Positions 7,799 to 17,779 of a DNA stretch of 64,000 nucleotides are shown here, piece by piece; position 1 is the stretch's first letter, and each line of letters opens with the position of its first letter. The notes under the pieces are model-generated. The model did no database searches. It saw nothing but the letters and a program-made list of their open reading frames with translations, and was not told the origin of the DNA. Position numbers and translations under genes: made by a program. The stretch is taken from positions 310,001 to 374,000 of the forward strand of contig JACPOI010000020.1 in NCBI GenBank assembly GCA_016185015.1, in the 5' to 3' direction. The DNA is from Burkholderiales bacterium. Lineage in GTDB: Bacteria > Pseudomonadota > Gammaproteobacteria > Burkholderiales > Burkholderiaceae_C.

Positions 7799-9529
7799 AT
7801 GCCGTTCACCTGGATGTTTGCCCTCACGGGCGCGGTGCAGGGTTGGGCGCTCTGGGGGCTATGGAAGCTCTTCCAGAGCAAGACATGGCCGGCCACCGAG
7901 CCCCTGGTCTACACCGGCCTGCTCTACGTGGCGTTGGCCGTGCCGCTGGTGATTTACTGCACGCAGAACGTGGAAGACCTGTCGCGCCGCGTGCGGCAAC
8001 TGGCCGTGCTGGGCTTCGGCCTGCTGTTTGCCGCGCTGGGCGCGGTCACGGCCTGGTCCGCCGGCGTGGACGCGGGCCTGGGCCTGCGTTTCCACGACAC
8101 GCTGGTGGCCTGTGTGCTGGGCTTCGTGCTGTTGGGACTGTTCTGCGGTTTTGACTTTGCCGCGCGACGCTGGCGTTACGAACGGCTCTTCTACTACGCC
8201 TGGCGCAACGGCATCCTGCTCGTCACCGCCGCAGTGATGACGGGCATCTTCTGGGGCGTGCTCTGGGCCGGCGCCGGCTTGATGTCCCTGATCGGCGTGA
8301 AGTTTGTGCGCGAGCTCATCACCCAGTCGATTTTTGTCTTCACGGTCACGGGTCTGGTGGTGGCCGCCTCGGTGGGCCTGGGCCTGGTGCGCGCGGGCAT
8401 GACGGAGACCATCCGCCGTTACGCCCTGTCCATCGCGGCCTGGCTGCTGCCGCTGGTGTTGTTCTTCGCCGTGCTGTGGGTCGTGGCCCTGCCGTTCACG
8501 GGCCTGGATCCGCTGTTCAAGACGCGGTACGCGGCCCGGCTGATGCTGGGTTTCATGGCCCTGGCCGTGCTGTTTGCCAACTGCGCCTACCAGGATGGCG
8601 AACACGAGGCCTACCCCGGGTGGCTGGCGCGTGCCTTGCAAGGGGCTTGGCTGGCCCTGGTGGTGGTGGTGGGCGTGGCCTGGTGGGCGCTGGGCCTGCG
8701 TGTGGCGCAGCACGGCTGGTCCGAAGACCGGCTGTGGGCGGCGCTGGTGGCCGCGCTGGCGGCCGTGTATGCCGTGGGGTATGCCTTGTCATGGCTGAAG
8801 CGCGGGCGCTGGATGCAGGCGATGGGCACGACCAACGTTGCCGCCGCGTTGCTGCTCTGCGCCGGTCTGCTGGTCTATGTGGCGCCGCCGACCGAAGTGC
8901 GCAAGCTGGCCGTGGCTGCGCACCTGGCGCATGTGCAGCAGAAGCAGGCCGGTGCCGACAAGGCGCCCGAGCCCGACTGGAACTATCTGCGCTGGGAGTC
9001 CGGGCGTTTTGGTCGCGAAGCGCTGCAGGCCATGGCCGAGGGGCGGGGCGTGCCGGCCGGCCAGGGCTGGGAACGGCAGGCCGAGCGCCTGCTGGCTCAG
9101 AGCAACCGCTACAACCCGCAACCCGAGAAGCAGATGAACGCCGAGGAGCTGGCGCGGAAGTTCCGCGTGTACCCCGAGGGCCGCGGCCTGCCGGAGAGTT
9201 TTGTGGCGCACATCCGCAGCGACAAGACCAGCTGGGAGCTGAGGCACTGCCTGCAGGCCGCCCAGGGGTGCGCGGTGTGGATGGGCGACCTGGACGGTGA
9301 TGCGCGCGAGGAGCTGCTGGTCTTTGCCAACGGTTGGAGCGGCGCGGTCTATGTGCAGGCACGGCAGACCGACCAGGGCTGGCGCCGCGCGGGCGATTTC
9401 AGCGTGCCCGGTGCCAAGGGGCGTTTCGATCCGGCCGAGCTGGCGCGTGCCCGGGTGGTGCCGCCGCGCTGGCAGGATCTGGAAGTTCAGGGGCAGAGGC
9501 TGCGGGTGCAGGTCGGTCCCGGCGGTTGA
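7799..9529 (+). CDS. Polytopic membrane protein, DUF4153-like
   Basis: A protein of about 576 residues. Residues 1 to about 360 contain roughly ten to twelve hydrophobic helices with short loops, resembling DUF4153 membrane proteins. Residues from about 370 to the end form a soluble region with a WMGDLDGD segment resembling an FG-GAP-like acidic repeat. The start is uncertain among 7781, 7796 and 7799: AGGGAG at 7787-7792 sits best before 7799. Its function is unknown. It probably belongs with the two preceding genes on the same strand. Confidence 0.65.
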   Translation: MPFTWMFALTGAVQGWALWGLWKLFQSKTWPATEPLVYTGLLYVALAVPLVIYCTQNVEDLSRRVRQLAVLGFGLLFAALGAVTAWSAGVDAGLGLRFHDTLVACVLGFVLLGLFCGFDFAARRWRYERLFYYAWRNGILLVTAAVMTGIFWGVLWAGAGLMSLIGVKFVRELITQSIFVFTVTGLVVAASVGLGLVRAGMTETIRRYALSIAAWLLPLVLFFAVLWVVALPFTGLDPLFKTRYAARLMLGFMALAVLFANCAYQDGEHEAYPGWLARALQGAWLALVVVVGVAWWALGLRVAQHGWSEDRLWAALVAALAAVYAVGYALSWLKRGRWMQAMGTTNVAAALLLCAGLLVYVAPPTEVRKLAVAAHLAHVQQKQAGADKAPEPDWNYLRWESGRFGREALQAMAEGRGVPAGQGWERQAERLLAQSNRYNPQPEKQMNAEELARKFRVYPEGRGLPESFVAHIRSDKTSWELRHCLQAAQGCAVWMGDLDGDAREELLVFANGWSGAVYVQARQTDQGWRRAGDFSVPGAKGRFDPAELARARVVPPRWQDLEVQGQRLRVQVGPGG

Positions 9530-9629
9530 GGCGCCGATCTGTGCGGAAATACCCGGCCGGCGCCGCGCCTGCCGGGCAAGCGGGAGCGCGAGGCACTAAG
9601 ATGGCTGCAGCCGGAGACCAGGAGTGCCC

Positions 9630-10670
9630 ATGCAGATTGTGATCATTGACGACGTGGAAGCCAATCTGCTCCTGCTCAAGCATTTCATCGGCCAGCTGAG
9701 CGAGTCGCACGCGGTCGAGGCATTCATTGATCCGCTGCAGGCACTGGCGCATTGCCAGGTGGCCGTGCCCGACCTGGTGATCGTGGACTACATGATGCCG
9801 GAGCTCAATGGCATCGACTTCATCCAGCGTTTTCGGGCCGTGCCGGGGCGCGCCGATATCCCCGTGCTGATGGTGACGGCCAATGACGAGCTGACGGTGC
9901 GTTACAGCGCGCTCGAAGCCGGGGCCAACGATTTCCTGACCAAGCCGCTGGACAAGATCGAGTTCAGAGCGCGCATGCGCAACATGCTGGCCCTGCGCGC
10001 CAGCCAGAAGCGGCTGGAAGATCGGGCCAGCTGGCTGGCCGAGGAAGTGCTCAAGGCGACCGACGAGATCGTGCGGCGCGAGCGCGAGACCATCCTGCGC
10101 CTGTCGCGCGCGGCCGAATTTCGCGACCCGGAGACCGGCGACCACATCCAGCGCATGGCGCATTACTCCTGGATGATTGCCGTGCGCCTGGGCCTGCCGC
10201 TGGAGCAGCAGCAATTGATCCTGGAGGCCGCACCCATGCATGACGTGGGCAAGGTGGGCATCCCGGACCACATCCTGCTCAAGCCCGGCAAGCTCGACGA
10301 CGCCGAGTTTTCCATCATGAAGCAGCATCCGGTGATCGGCCACCAGATCCTGTCGGACAGCAGCTCGCCGCTGCTGCAGATGGCGGCCGTGATCGCCCTG
10401 AGCCACCACGAGAAGTTCGATGGCAGCGGCTACCCGCTGGGGCTCACGGGCGAGGCCATCCCGCTGGTGGGGCGCATCGTGGCCGTGGCCGACGTGTTCG
10501 ACGCGCTGACCTCGGCCCGCCCGTACAAGGCGGCGTGGGAGCTTGACCGCGCGGTGTCGTTCATGCGCGAGCAGCGCGGCCTGCATTTCGACCCGCAGTG
10601 CGTGGACGTGTTCCTGGACCGGCTGGACGAGGTGCAGGCCGTGCGCCGGCGTTTCGCCGCCGATCACTGA
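9630..10670 (+). CDS. Response regulator with HD-GYP output domain (probable cyclic-di-GMP phosphodiesterase)
   Basis: A protein of 346 residues. Residues 1-120 form a receiver domain with the phospho-acceptor D53 in VIVDYMMPELNG and the conserved Lys in TKPLDK. A short helical linker follows, then an HD-GYP domain with HDVGKVGIPD (H204, D205) and HHEKFDGSGYP (GYP at 267-269). Such domains hydrolyse cyclic-di-GMP and so favour motility over biofilm. The start at 9630 follows AGGAG at 9620-9624; an upstream GTG at 9624 lies inside that site. The gene converges on the hybrid kinase gene with a 10-base gap, so the kinase is a plausible phosphate donor. Confidence 0.92.
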   Translation: MQIVIIDDVEANLLLLKHFIGQLSESHAVEAFIDPLQALAHCQVAVPDLVIVDYMMPELNGIDFIQRFRAVPGRADIPVLMVTANDELTVRYSALEAGANDFLTKPLDKIEFRARMRNMLALRASQKRLEDRASWLAEEVLKATDEIVRRERETILRLSRAAEFRDPETGDHIQRMAHYSWMIAVRLGLPLEQQQLILEAAPMHDVGKVGIPDHILLKPGKLDDAEFSIMKQHPVIGHQILSDSSSPLLQMAAVIALSHHEKFDGSGYPLGLTGEAIPLVGRIVAVADVFDALTSARPYKAAWELDRAVSFMREQRGLHFDPQCVDVFLDRLDEVQAVRRRFAADH

Positions 10671-10680
10671 GCCCCGTTGC

Positions 10681-13137
10681 TCAGGCTGGCTGGCTCAGGA
10701 ACCGGGTCAGCGCCAGGTCCAGCGTCTTCAGTTCGGTTTCCAGCTGCGCCACCAGGGCCGCGGCCTGGTCCACGGTGCCCTTGGCGCCCAGCAGCTCGAT
10801 CTGGCGGCTCAGGGTGTCGACCGGTGCCGCGCCGAAATGCCCCACGATCCCGCGCAAGGTGTGCGCGCTGCGCTGGAGCAGCGGCGCATCGGCCTGCGCC
10901 ACCGCCGTGCGCAGGTTCTGAACCTGGACGGGCCAGTTGCTGCGGAAGGAGTCACCGATGATGCGCACCACCATGGCGTCGGCGCTGGCAAGCGCCGCGG
11001 CGTAATCGAAGGCCGGGCCCGCGGTCGGCTTCGCCACCGCGGCGACCTGGGGCGAGGGTGCCGCTGGCGGCGCGGCGCTCAAGGCGCCCGGCACGGTGGC
11101 GGGGCTGTAGCCGGCGTCCTGCCAGCGCAGCGCGGCCCTCAGCTCGTCGAGCTTGATCGGCTTGGCCAGGTATTCGTCCATGCCGGCGGCCAGGCAACGT
11201 TCCCGGTCGCCCGTCATGGCGTTGGCCGTCATGGCCACGATGCGCACATGCTCGCGCGTGTTGCGCTCGTGGGCGCGGATGCGGCGGGTCGCCTCCAGGC
11301 CGTCCAGGACCGGCATCTGCATGTCCATCAGGATCAGGTCATAAGGGGTGTCGGACTGGGTGGCCATGCGCACGGCCTGGGCGCCGTCGGTGGCGACATC
11401 GACTTCATGGCCCTCGCGCTCCAGCAGGCTGAAGGCGAGCTTCTGGTTGATCTCGTTGTCTTCCACCAGCAGGACGCGCAGGCTGTTGACCGAGTCCGAC
11501 GCTTCTTCCGCGTCGGAGAGGGACATGATGTCGCTGCTCGATTCGCTGTGGTCGATGTCGAAGGCGGCCGTGAAGAAGAAGGTGCTGCCCTGTCCCGCGG
11601 TGCTGCGTACGCCGATCTCGCCGCCCATGGCGCGGACCAGCTTCGCGCAGATGGCCAGGCCCAGGCCCGTACCGCCGAAGTGGCGCGTGATGGAGGCATC
11701 GGCCTGGGTGAAAGGGTCGAAGATCACCTTCTGCTTGTCGGGCTCGATGCCCACACCCTGGTCGTGCACCTCGAAGCGCAGGACCGCCTGTCCCCGCTGG
11801 TCGGGCTGGCGCAGCACGCGCACCTGCACCACGCCCTGCCGGCTGAACTTGATGGCGTTGCCGACCAGGTTGATGAGGATCTGGCGCAGGCGGCCCGCGT
11901 CGCCGATCAGGTGGGGCGGCACGGTGGTCTGCGGGTCGTAGGCCAGGCGCAGGCCCTTGAGGCGGGCCTGGGTGTCCAGGCTGTTGAGTGTGCCGCGCAC
12001 CAGCGAGTGGGGCCGGAAGGGGCGCAGGTCCAGCGTCAGCTGACCGGCCTCGATCTTGGAGAAGTCCAGGATGTCGTTGATGATGGCCAGCAGGCTGTCG
12101 GCCGACTTCTTCACCATGTTGAGGTATTCGCGCTGCGGCTCGCTGAGCTCGGTCTCCAGCGTCAGCGTCGTCATGCCGATGATGCCGTTCATGGGGGTGC
12201 GGATCTCGTGGCTCATCACGGCCAGGAACTCGCTCTTGGCGCGGCTGGCCGCCTCGGCCGCCTGCATCGCGTCCTGCAGCGCCTGGCGGCTGCCCTCGCG
12301 CTCCTGGATGATTTGCAGCACCACCCGCGACAGGGCGGCGATGTCCATGCTCTGGGCCTCGGGGGACGGCGCGTCGGGCAGCAGGTTGGAGAGGACACGG
12401 CGCAGCGCCGCCAGCGCCTGCTCGCGCTGCCGGAGTTCCAGGCGCAGGCTGCCCGAGGCGCGGTGCAGCGCTTCGAACGTGGCGCGGAATTCCTCGGGCA
12501 CGGCCAGCACCATCTCGCCGGCCAGCTTCTCGAATTGCGGGTCGCTGGCGGAGAGCACCGTGTCCATGCGCTGGAAAGAGGAGATCCAGCGGCGCAGCGA
12601 ATACCAGATCAGGAACAGGCCGCCCAGCAGGCTCGCGATGGACAGGCCGATCGCGGCTAGCAGCAGGTGCCAGAGATGGAGCGCCACCACGCCCACCGCA
12701 AACTCCAGCCGCAGCACACCGTAGTCATGCCCACCCACCGAGATGGTGCGGTTGATGTCGTACAGCTGCGAGCCCACCTGCTCGCGCAGCCAGTCCGGCA
12801 CGTAGCCTTCGGGGCCCGAGTTGTTCAGGCTTTTCACGACACCGCCGCGCAGGTCGATGAAGGCGGCCGAGGAAAACTGGGATTGGATGATGCCGCGGTC
12901 CAGGGTGCGCTGGATGGTGTCGTAGTCGCCGATGACGGCGCTGTCGGTGATGGTCTGCGCAGTCGCTTCCACGAGCATGGTGGCGGACTGCTGGACGCCT
13001 TCGATTTCCTGGGTGAACTGGTAGTGCAGGAACAGCCAGGTACCGGCGCCGACAAACAGCAGCATGGTGACCGCGCAGAGCGCGAAGACCCGCTTGACCA
13101 GCGAGTTGGGCAGCAGGTTGATCAGCGGCGTGGGCAT
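10681..13137 (-). CDS. Membrane hybrid histidine kinase (HisKA-HATPase-REC-Hpt)
   Basis: An 818-residue sensor kinase. Two transmembrane helices (about 17-38 and 150-178) bracket a periplasmic sensing region of roughly 110 residues. The cytoplasmic part has a linker and coiled coil, a HisKA dimer domain with [11 protein letters not shown] (phospho-His 310), an ATPase domain (N-box [20 protein letters not shown]), a receiver domain (D605 in [13 protein letters not shown]) and a C-terminal Hpt domain (H759 in [13 protein letters not shown]). It is therefore a complete His-Asp-His relay that needs an external final receiver, for which the HD-GYP regulator next door is the obvious candidate. The start lies two bases after the stop of the binding-protein gene, so the two are one operon and the binding protein probably feeds the sensor. 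Confidence 0.93.
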   Translation of the reverse strand: MPTPLINLLPNSLVKRVFALCAVTMLLFVGAGTWLFLHYQFTQEIEGVQQSATMLVEATAQTITDSAVIGDYDTIQRTLDRGIIQSQFSSAAFIDLRGGVVKSLNNSGPEGYVPDWLREQVGSQLYDINRTISVGGHDYGVLRLEFAVGVVALHLWHLLLAAIGLSIASLLGGLFLIWYSLRRWISSFQRMDTVLSASDPQFEKLAGEMVLAVPEEFRATFEALHRASGSLRLELRQREQALAALRRVLSNLLPDAPSPEAQSMDIAALSRVVLQIIQEREGSRQALQDAMQAAEAASRAKSEFLAVMSHEIRTPMNGIIGMTTLTLETELSEPQREYLNMVKKSADSLLAIINDILDFSKIEAGQLTLDLRPFRPHSLVRGTLNSLDTQARLKGLRLAYDPQTTVPPHLIGDAGRLRQILINLVGNAIKFSRQGVVQVRVLRQPDQRGQAVLRFEVHDQGVGIEPDKQKVIFDPFTQADASITRHFGGTGLGLAICAKLVRAMGGEIGVRSTAGQGSTFFFTAAFDIDHSESSSDIMSLSDAEEASDSVNSLRVLLVEDNEINQKLAFSLLEREGHEVDVATDGAQAVRMATQSDTPYDLILMDMQMPVLDGLEATRRIRAHERNTREHVRIVAMTANAMTGDRERCLAAGMDEYLAKPIKLDELRAALRWQDAGYSPATVPGALSAAPPAAPSPQVAAVAKPTAGPAFDYAAALASADAMVVRIIGDSFRSNWPVQVQNLRTAVAQADAPLLQRSAHTLRGIVGHFGAAPVDTLSRQIELLGAKGTVDQAAALVAQLETELKTLDLALTRFLSQPA

Positions 13138-13139
13138 GC

Positions 13140-13982
13140 TCAGCGCAGCGAGGGCGGTGCCGTCTGGTAGAACTTGCGATAGGAATCGTAGTCGGCCGCG
13201 CCGGCAGGGATGAAGTAGGCGTCGATCGGCAGCCCCACCTTCTGTGAGGTCTGGTGCAGGATGTCGCGACCCTTGGGGTCGTTATGCATGTTCAGGAAAG
13301 CCCGTGCCACGGCCTGCGCGTCCTTCTCCGGCACCTTGCCAGAGACCATGAGCGCCAGGTCGTGGAAGGGATCGGAGGACCACAGCACGCGGAACTTGCG
13401 GTTCTCGCGCTTGGCGTAACCCTCGATCAGCTGGGAATTGCCGCCGACGGCCTTGACCTTGCCCGCGAAGAGCTGTGCCAGCGCGCCGTTCTGGTTGCCG
13501 CCGAACACCACCTTGATGTCGATGCCGCGATTGAGCAGTTGCGCATACGGCACCTTGTAGGCAACGAAGGCTTCGGGGCCCGGGAAGGCGACTTCCTCGC
13601 CTTTGAGCTGGGCCAGCTCGGTGATGGGCGAATCGGCGGGCACGACGATCTGGCCCTGGATGGCGGGCATCTGGCGGCGACCGAAGACCTTCCAGCCCAG
13701 CTGCTCGCGCTCCGGGCTGAACAGGTGGTTGGAGAAGACGAACTCGACTTCCTGCGTCAGCACATAGGCCGTGGTGTCGGCCGAGGTGCGGCCAATCTTC
13801 AGGCCCAGCTTGACGCCGCTTTTCTCGGAGACGTACTGGATGATCGGGTTCCAGTAGGCCGCCGTCAGGTTGATGTCGAACTGGTTGACCGGCGAGAAGC
13901 GGTAGCCGCCATTGGCAGGCTGGGCCCAGGCCGGGGTGAGTGTCAGCAGGAGGGTGGCAAGTGCGAGCAGGTGTTTTTTCAT
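13140..13982 (-). CDS. PhnD-type periplasmic substrate-binding protein
   Basis: A 280-residue exported protein with a signal peptide ending near WAQP (cleavage after about residue 20). The sequence follows the phosphate/phosphite/phosphonate-binding (PhnD-like) pattern: the opening [10 protein letters not shown], a middle [17 protein letters not shown], and [15 protein letters not shown]. No transporter genes lie nearby. Instead the gene runs straight into the hybrid kinase with a two-base gap, the arrangement seen where a binding protein serves as ligand sensor. The ligand cannot be read from the sequence; PhnD-like folds bind several oxyanions and unrelated solutes. Confidence 0.82.
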   Translation of the reverse strand: MKKHLLALATLLLTLTPAWAQPANGGYRFSPVNQFDINLTAAYWNPIIQYVSEKSGVKLGLKIGRTSADTTAYVLTQEVEFVFSNHLFSPEREQLGWKVFGRRQMPAIQGQIVVPADSPITELAQLKGEEVAFPGPEAFVAYKVPYAQLLNRGIDIKVVFGGNQNGALAQLFAGKVKAVGGNSQLIEGYAKRENRKFRVLWSSDPFHDLALMVSGKVPEKDAQAVARAFLNMHNDPKGRDILHQTSQKVGLPIDAYFIPAGAADYDSYRKFYQTAPPSLR

Positions 13983-14127
13983 GGTCGACGATGTTCTGTG
14001 CAGGCGGCGATGGCAGCGCCGGCGCGCCGGTTCCAGCTTACCCCAGCCAGGGGGCGCACGCCAGGGTGCGGCAGCGTTGTATCCCTTCAGGACGCTACGA
14101 TTTCACGAATCCTTCATGATAGACAGC

Positions 14128-15849
14128 ATGCCTCATGACGTCAGCCTCATCGCCACCATCGCCACCGGTTTCGGCCTGGCGATGATCCTGGGCCTGCTGG
14201 CCATCCAGCTCAAGATGCCGCCGCTGGTGGGCTACCTGCTGGCCGGCGTGGTCATCAGCCCGGCTACCCCGGGTTTCGTGGGTGATGTCGGCCTGGCCGG
14301 TCAACTGGCCGAGATCGGCGTGATGCTGCTGATGTTCGGCGTGGGTCTGCATTTTTCCCTGCGTGAACTGCTGGCGGTGCGGCGCATCGCCGTGCCGGGC
14401 GCCATCGTGCAGATCGCGGTGGCCGTCGCGCTGGGCATGGGTGCGAGCATGGCCTGGGGCTGGCACTGGGGCGGGGCGCTGATCTTCGGCCTGTGCCTGT
14501 CGGTGGCCAGCACCGTGGTGCTGCTGCGCGCGCTGGAGGCCAAGGGCCTGCTGGACAGCATCAACGGCCGCATCGCCGTGGGCTGGCTGGTGGTGGAAGA
14601 CCTGGTCATGGTGCTGGTGCTCGTTCTGGTGCCGGCCCTGGCCGGTGTCATGGGCGAGGCGGGCGCGGGCAAGGCGGCGAACGCCAGCGAACTCTGGACC
14701 ACCATGGGCCTGACCCTGGCCAAGGTGGCGGCCTTCATCGCCGTGATGCTGGTGGTGGGGCGGCGCGTGTTCCCCAAGCTGCTGTGGTGGGTGGCGCGCA
14801 CCGGCTCTCGCGAGCTGTTCACGCTGTGTGTGGTGGCCGCGGCCATCGGCGTGGCCTTTGGCGCAGCCCTGCTGTTCGATGTGTCCTTCGCGCTGGGCGC
14901 CTTTTTCGCCGGCATGATGATGCGCGAATCCGAGTACAGCCACCGCGCGGCCGACGAATCGCTGCCGCTGCGTGACGCCTTTGCCGTGCTCTTCTTCGTC
15001 TCGGTCGGCATGCTGTTCGACCCGGCCGTGCTCTGGCAGGAGCCGCTCAAGGTGCTGGCCGTGGTGGCCATAATCATGGTGGGCAAGACGCTGGCCGCCA
15101 TCGCCCTGGTGCTGCTGTTCCGTTACCCGCTCAACACGGCGCTGACCATCGGCGCCAGCCTGGCGCAGATCGGCGAGTTCTCCTTCATCCTGGCCGGCAT
15201 GGGCGTGGCCCTGCAGCTGATGCCGGCCGAGGGCCAGAGCCTGGTGCTGGCCGGTGCCCTGATCTCGATCGCCGCCAACTCGGCCCTCTTCGCCGCCATC
15301 GGGCCGCTGCAGGCCTGGCTGCGCCAGCGTTCCGAGCTGGTGCGCCGTTTCGAGCAGCGCGACGACCCGCTGGCCGAGCTGCCCATGTCCACCGACCCCA
15401 AGCAACTGACCGGGCAGGTGGTGCTGGTGGGCTACGGCAGCGTGGGCCGGCGCATGGCGGCCGAGCTGCGCGAGCAGCAGATTCCTTTTGTCGTGGCCGA
15501 GCAGAACCGCGAGCTGGTGGAGACACTGCGCAAGGAGGGCATACCGGCGGTCAGCGGCGACGCGGCCGAGCCCGAGGTGCTGATCCAGGCGCACATCGCG
15601 CGCGCCGCCATGCTGGTCATCACGCCGCCCGATTCCATGCGCGCGCGGCGCATGGTCGAGACCGCGCGCGCACTCAACCCGAACGTGGAGATCCTGCTGC
15701 GCACGCTCAGCGAAGACGAAGCCCAGCTCCTGCGCCAGGAGGGCCTGGGCACGGTCTTCCTGGGCAAGGAAGAGCTCTCGCGCAGCATGAGCACCCAGGT
15801 GCTGGACCGCATGCGCCCGCACCACGGCAACGTGCCCGTGCGCTCCTGA
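14128..15849 (+). CDS. ybaL: YbaL/KefB-type monovalent cation:proton antiporter with RCK domain
   Basis: A 573-residue protein. Residues 1-390 form a CPA2-type antiporter domain of about 12-13 helices with the family segments KMPPLVGYLLAG, LLMFGVGLHFSLREL, GWLVVEDLVMV and DVSFALGAFFAGM. A linker leads to a TrkA-N nucleotide-binding (RCK) domain near 425-540 with VLVGYGSVGRRMA. Close similarity to Escherichia coli YbaL is recognisable by eye along the whole length. I start at MPHDVSLI (14128) because that aligns with the YbaL N-terminus; an in-frame ATG at 14116 is possible and neither has a strong ribosome site. It is transcribed divergently from the binding-protein/kinase operon. Confidence 0.9.
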   Translation: MPHDVSLIATIATGFGLAMILGLLAIQLKMPPLVGYLLAGVVISPATPGFVGDVGLAGQLAEIGVMLLMFGVGLHFSLRELLAVRRIAVPGAIVQIAVAVALGMGASMAWGWHWGGALIFGLCLSVASTVVLLRALEAKGLLDSINGRIAVGWLVVEDLVMVLVLVLVPALAGVMGEAGAGKAANASELWTTMGLTLAKVAAFIAVMLVVGRRVFPKLLWWVARTGSRELFTLCVVAAAIGVAFGAALLFDVSFALGAFFAGMMMRESEYSHRAADESLPLRDAFAVLFFVSVGMLFDPAVLWQEPLKVLAVVAIIMVGKTLAAIALVLLFRYPLNTALTIGASLAQIGEFSFILAGMGVALQLMPAEGQSLVLAGALISIAANSALFAAIGPLQAWLRQRSELVRRFEQRDDPLAELPMSTDPKQLTGQVVLVGYGSVGRRMAAELREQQIPFVVAEQNRELVETLRKEGIPAVSGDAAEPEVLIQAHIARAAMLVITPPDSMRARRMVETARALNPNVEILLRTLSEDEAQLLRQEGLGTVFLGKEELSRSMSTQVLDRMRPHHGNVPVRS

Positions 15850-15910
15850 GTTCCATGTCCGGCGTGGCTGGGGGTAAGATGAAATGCAAGTTCATCAGGA
15901 GGACCGTTCC

Positions 15911-17776
15911 ATGACCACCACCCAGTCTCACTGGCGTTTCTTCCGTGCCGGCGGTTTCGACCAAGTCCGCCTGGACACCGCGGCCGAACTACTCAACATC
16001 GGCCAGCTCGACCAGAAACTCTGGGTGGCCCTGTCCTGCCCCGTCAAGGGCATCGAGTTCGATGCCCACACCTTGTCCTTTGTGGATGGTGATGGTGACG
16101 GCCAGGTGCGCGCGCCCGAACTGATCGCTGCGGTGCAGTGGGCTGCCGGGCGTCTGAAAGACACCAATGTGCTGGCGCAGAAACTCCCGGGGGTGCCGCT
16201 GGCGGCCATTCGCGACGAGGACGAAGAGGGCGCCGCCATCGCCACCGCTGCGCGCGAGTTGCTCGCCGACATTGGCAGTGATGACGGCCTGGTGACGGTC
16301 GCCGCCGCCAATGCCGCGCAGACCCGCCACGCCCAACGCGCGCTGGCTGCCTGGGAAGCGGCCGGCCAGGCCGCCCGCCCGCTGGGCGACGCCACCGCCG
16401 CGGCCCACGAGGCCCTGGTGGCCGTGGCCGAGAAGGTGGAAGACTGGTTCGTGCGCTGCCGCCTGGCGGCCTTCGATGCGCGTGCCGGTGCGGCCCTCAA
16501 CGCGGCGGATGCGACGCTGGCCGCGCTCGGCAGTGCGACCTTGAAGACCGATACCGAAAGCATTGCCGCGCTGCCACTGGCCCATGTGCAGGCTGGTGTT
16601 GCGCTGCCGCTGGGCACCGGGCTCAACCCGGCCTGGGCGGCACGCATGGCCACCCTGCAGCAGGCTGCCATCCGGCCGCTGCTGGGCGAGCGCGCGCTGT
16701 TGACCGAGGCCGACTGGGCGGCGCTCAAGGACAAGCTCGCCCCCTATGCCGCCTGGCTGGCCGCCAAGCCCGATGCGGCCGTCGAGGCCGATGCCGTGCG
16801 CCAGCTGGAGCGGCTGGCGCATTACGTGCGCGACCTGCTGGCCCTGGCCAACAACTTCGTCGCCTTCCGCGATTTCTACACGCGCCAGGGCAAGGCCACC
16901 TTCCAGGTCGGCACGCTCTACCTGGACGGCCGCTCGGCCGAACTCTGTGTGGCCGTCAACGACGCAGGCCGCCACGCCACGCTGGCCACGCTCTCGCGCA
17001 TGTGCCTGGTCTACTGCGACTGCACCCGCGGCGCCGAAAAGCTCAGCATCGCCGCGGCCTTCACCGCCGGCGATTCGGACCAGCTCATGGTGAGCCGCAA
17101 CGGTGTGTTCTACGACCGCCTGGGCCGCGACTGGGACGCCACCATCACCAAGATCATCGACCACCCGATCAGCCTGCGCCAGGCCTTCTGGTCACCCTAC
17201 AAGCGTCTGGCGCGTTTTGTCGGCGAGCAGGTGCAGAAGATCGCTGCCAGCAAGGCCAAGGCTTCGGACGAGAAGCTGACCACGGCCGTGGCCAACGGCG
17301 CCCAGAAGGTGGCCGCTGCCCCGGCTGCACCTGCGACGCCCCCGCCCCCTTTCGACGTGGGCAAGTTCGCCGGTATCTTTGCCGCCATCGGCCTGGCCGT
17401 GGGTGCCATTGGTACGGCCCTGGCCTCGGTGCTGGTGGGCCTGTTGGCCCTCAAGTGGTGGCAGGTGCCGTTTGCGCTGGCCGGGCTGATGCTCGCCATC
17501 TCGGGCCCCGCAGTCATCCTGGCCTGGTTCAAGCTGCGCAGCCGCAACCTGGGCCCCATCCTGGATGCCAATGGCTGGGCCATCAATGCGCGTGCCAAGA
17601 TCAACATCCCCTTCGGCACCTCGCTCACTCAGGTGGCGCAGCTGCCGCCCAATGCCGAGCGCGCGCTGACCGACCCCTATGCCGAGAAGAAGCGGCCCTG
17701 GGCCCTGTACTTCGGCATCGTGGCCGTCGTCCTGCTGGCAGCGTTTGCGTGGGTGCTGAGGGATCAGTGGCGTTGA
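15911..17776 (+). CDS. Large membrane-anchored protein with EF-hand-like motif, function unknown
   Basis: A protein of 621 residues. AGGAGG at 15898-15903 fixes the start at 15911. Residues 58-70 contain a canonical-looking calcium loop (D59-x-D61-x-D63 in VDGDGDGQVRAPEL). A long Ala-rich, probably helical region follows to about residue 460. A Pro/Ala linker leads to three hydrophobic segments, near 490-535 (two) and 595-615, with a soluble loop containing ILDANGWAINARAKI between. There is no export signal, so the long N-terminal part is likely cytoplasmic. I recognise no named family. It stands alone on its strand and converges on the anti-sigma factor gene with a 3-base gap. Confidence 0.7.
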   Translation: MTTTQSHWRFFRAGGFDQVRLDTAAELLNIGQLDQKLWVALSCPVKGIEFDAHTLSFVDGDGDGQVRAPELIAAVQWAAGRLKDTNVLAQKLPGVPLAAIRDEDEEGAAIATAARELLADIGSDDGLVTVAAANAAQTRHAQRALAAWEAAGQAARPLGDATAAAHEALVAVAEKVEDWFVRCRLAAFDARAGAALNAADATLAALGSATLKTDTESIAALPLAHVQAGVALPLGTGLNPAWAARMATLQQAAIRPLLGERALLTEADWAALKDKLAPYAAWLAAKPDAAVEADAVRQLERLAHYVRDLLALANNFVAFRDFYTRQGKATFQVGTLYLDGRSAELCVAVNDAGRHATLATLSRMCLVYCDCTRGAEKLSIAAAFTAGDSDQLMVSRNGVFYDRLGRDWDATITKIIDHPISLRQAFWSPYKRLARFVGEQVQKIAASKAKASDEKLTTAVANGAQKVAAAPAAPATPPPPFDVGKFAGIFAAIGLAVGAIGTALASVLVGLLALKWWQVPFALAGLMLAISGPAVILAWFKLRSRNLGPILDANGWAINARAKINIPFGTSLTQVAQLPPNAERALTDPYAEKKRPWALYFGIVAVVLLAAFAWVLRDQWR

Positions 17777-17779
17777 AGC

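Noticed and set aside
10543-12660. A 705-codon open frame on the plus strand
   Set aside because: It is antisense to the hybrid kinase, whose domains are complete and recognisable; the long frame reflects GC-rich third codon positions. The same applies to the other long antisense frames, for example 1029-1865, 22068-23399, 26638-28989, 42328-44328 and 57880-60378.
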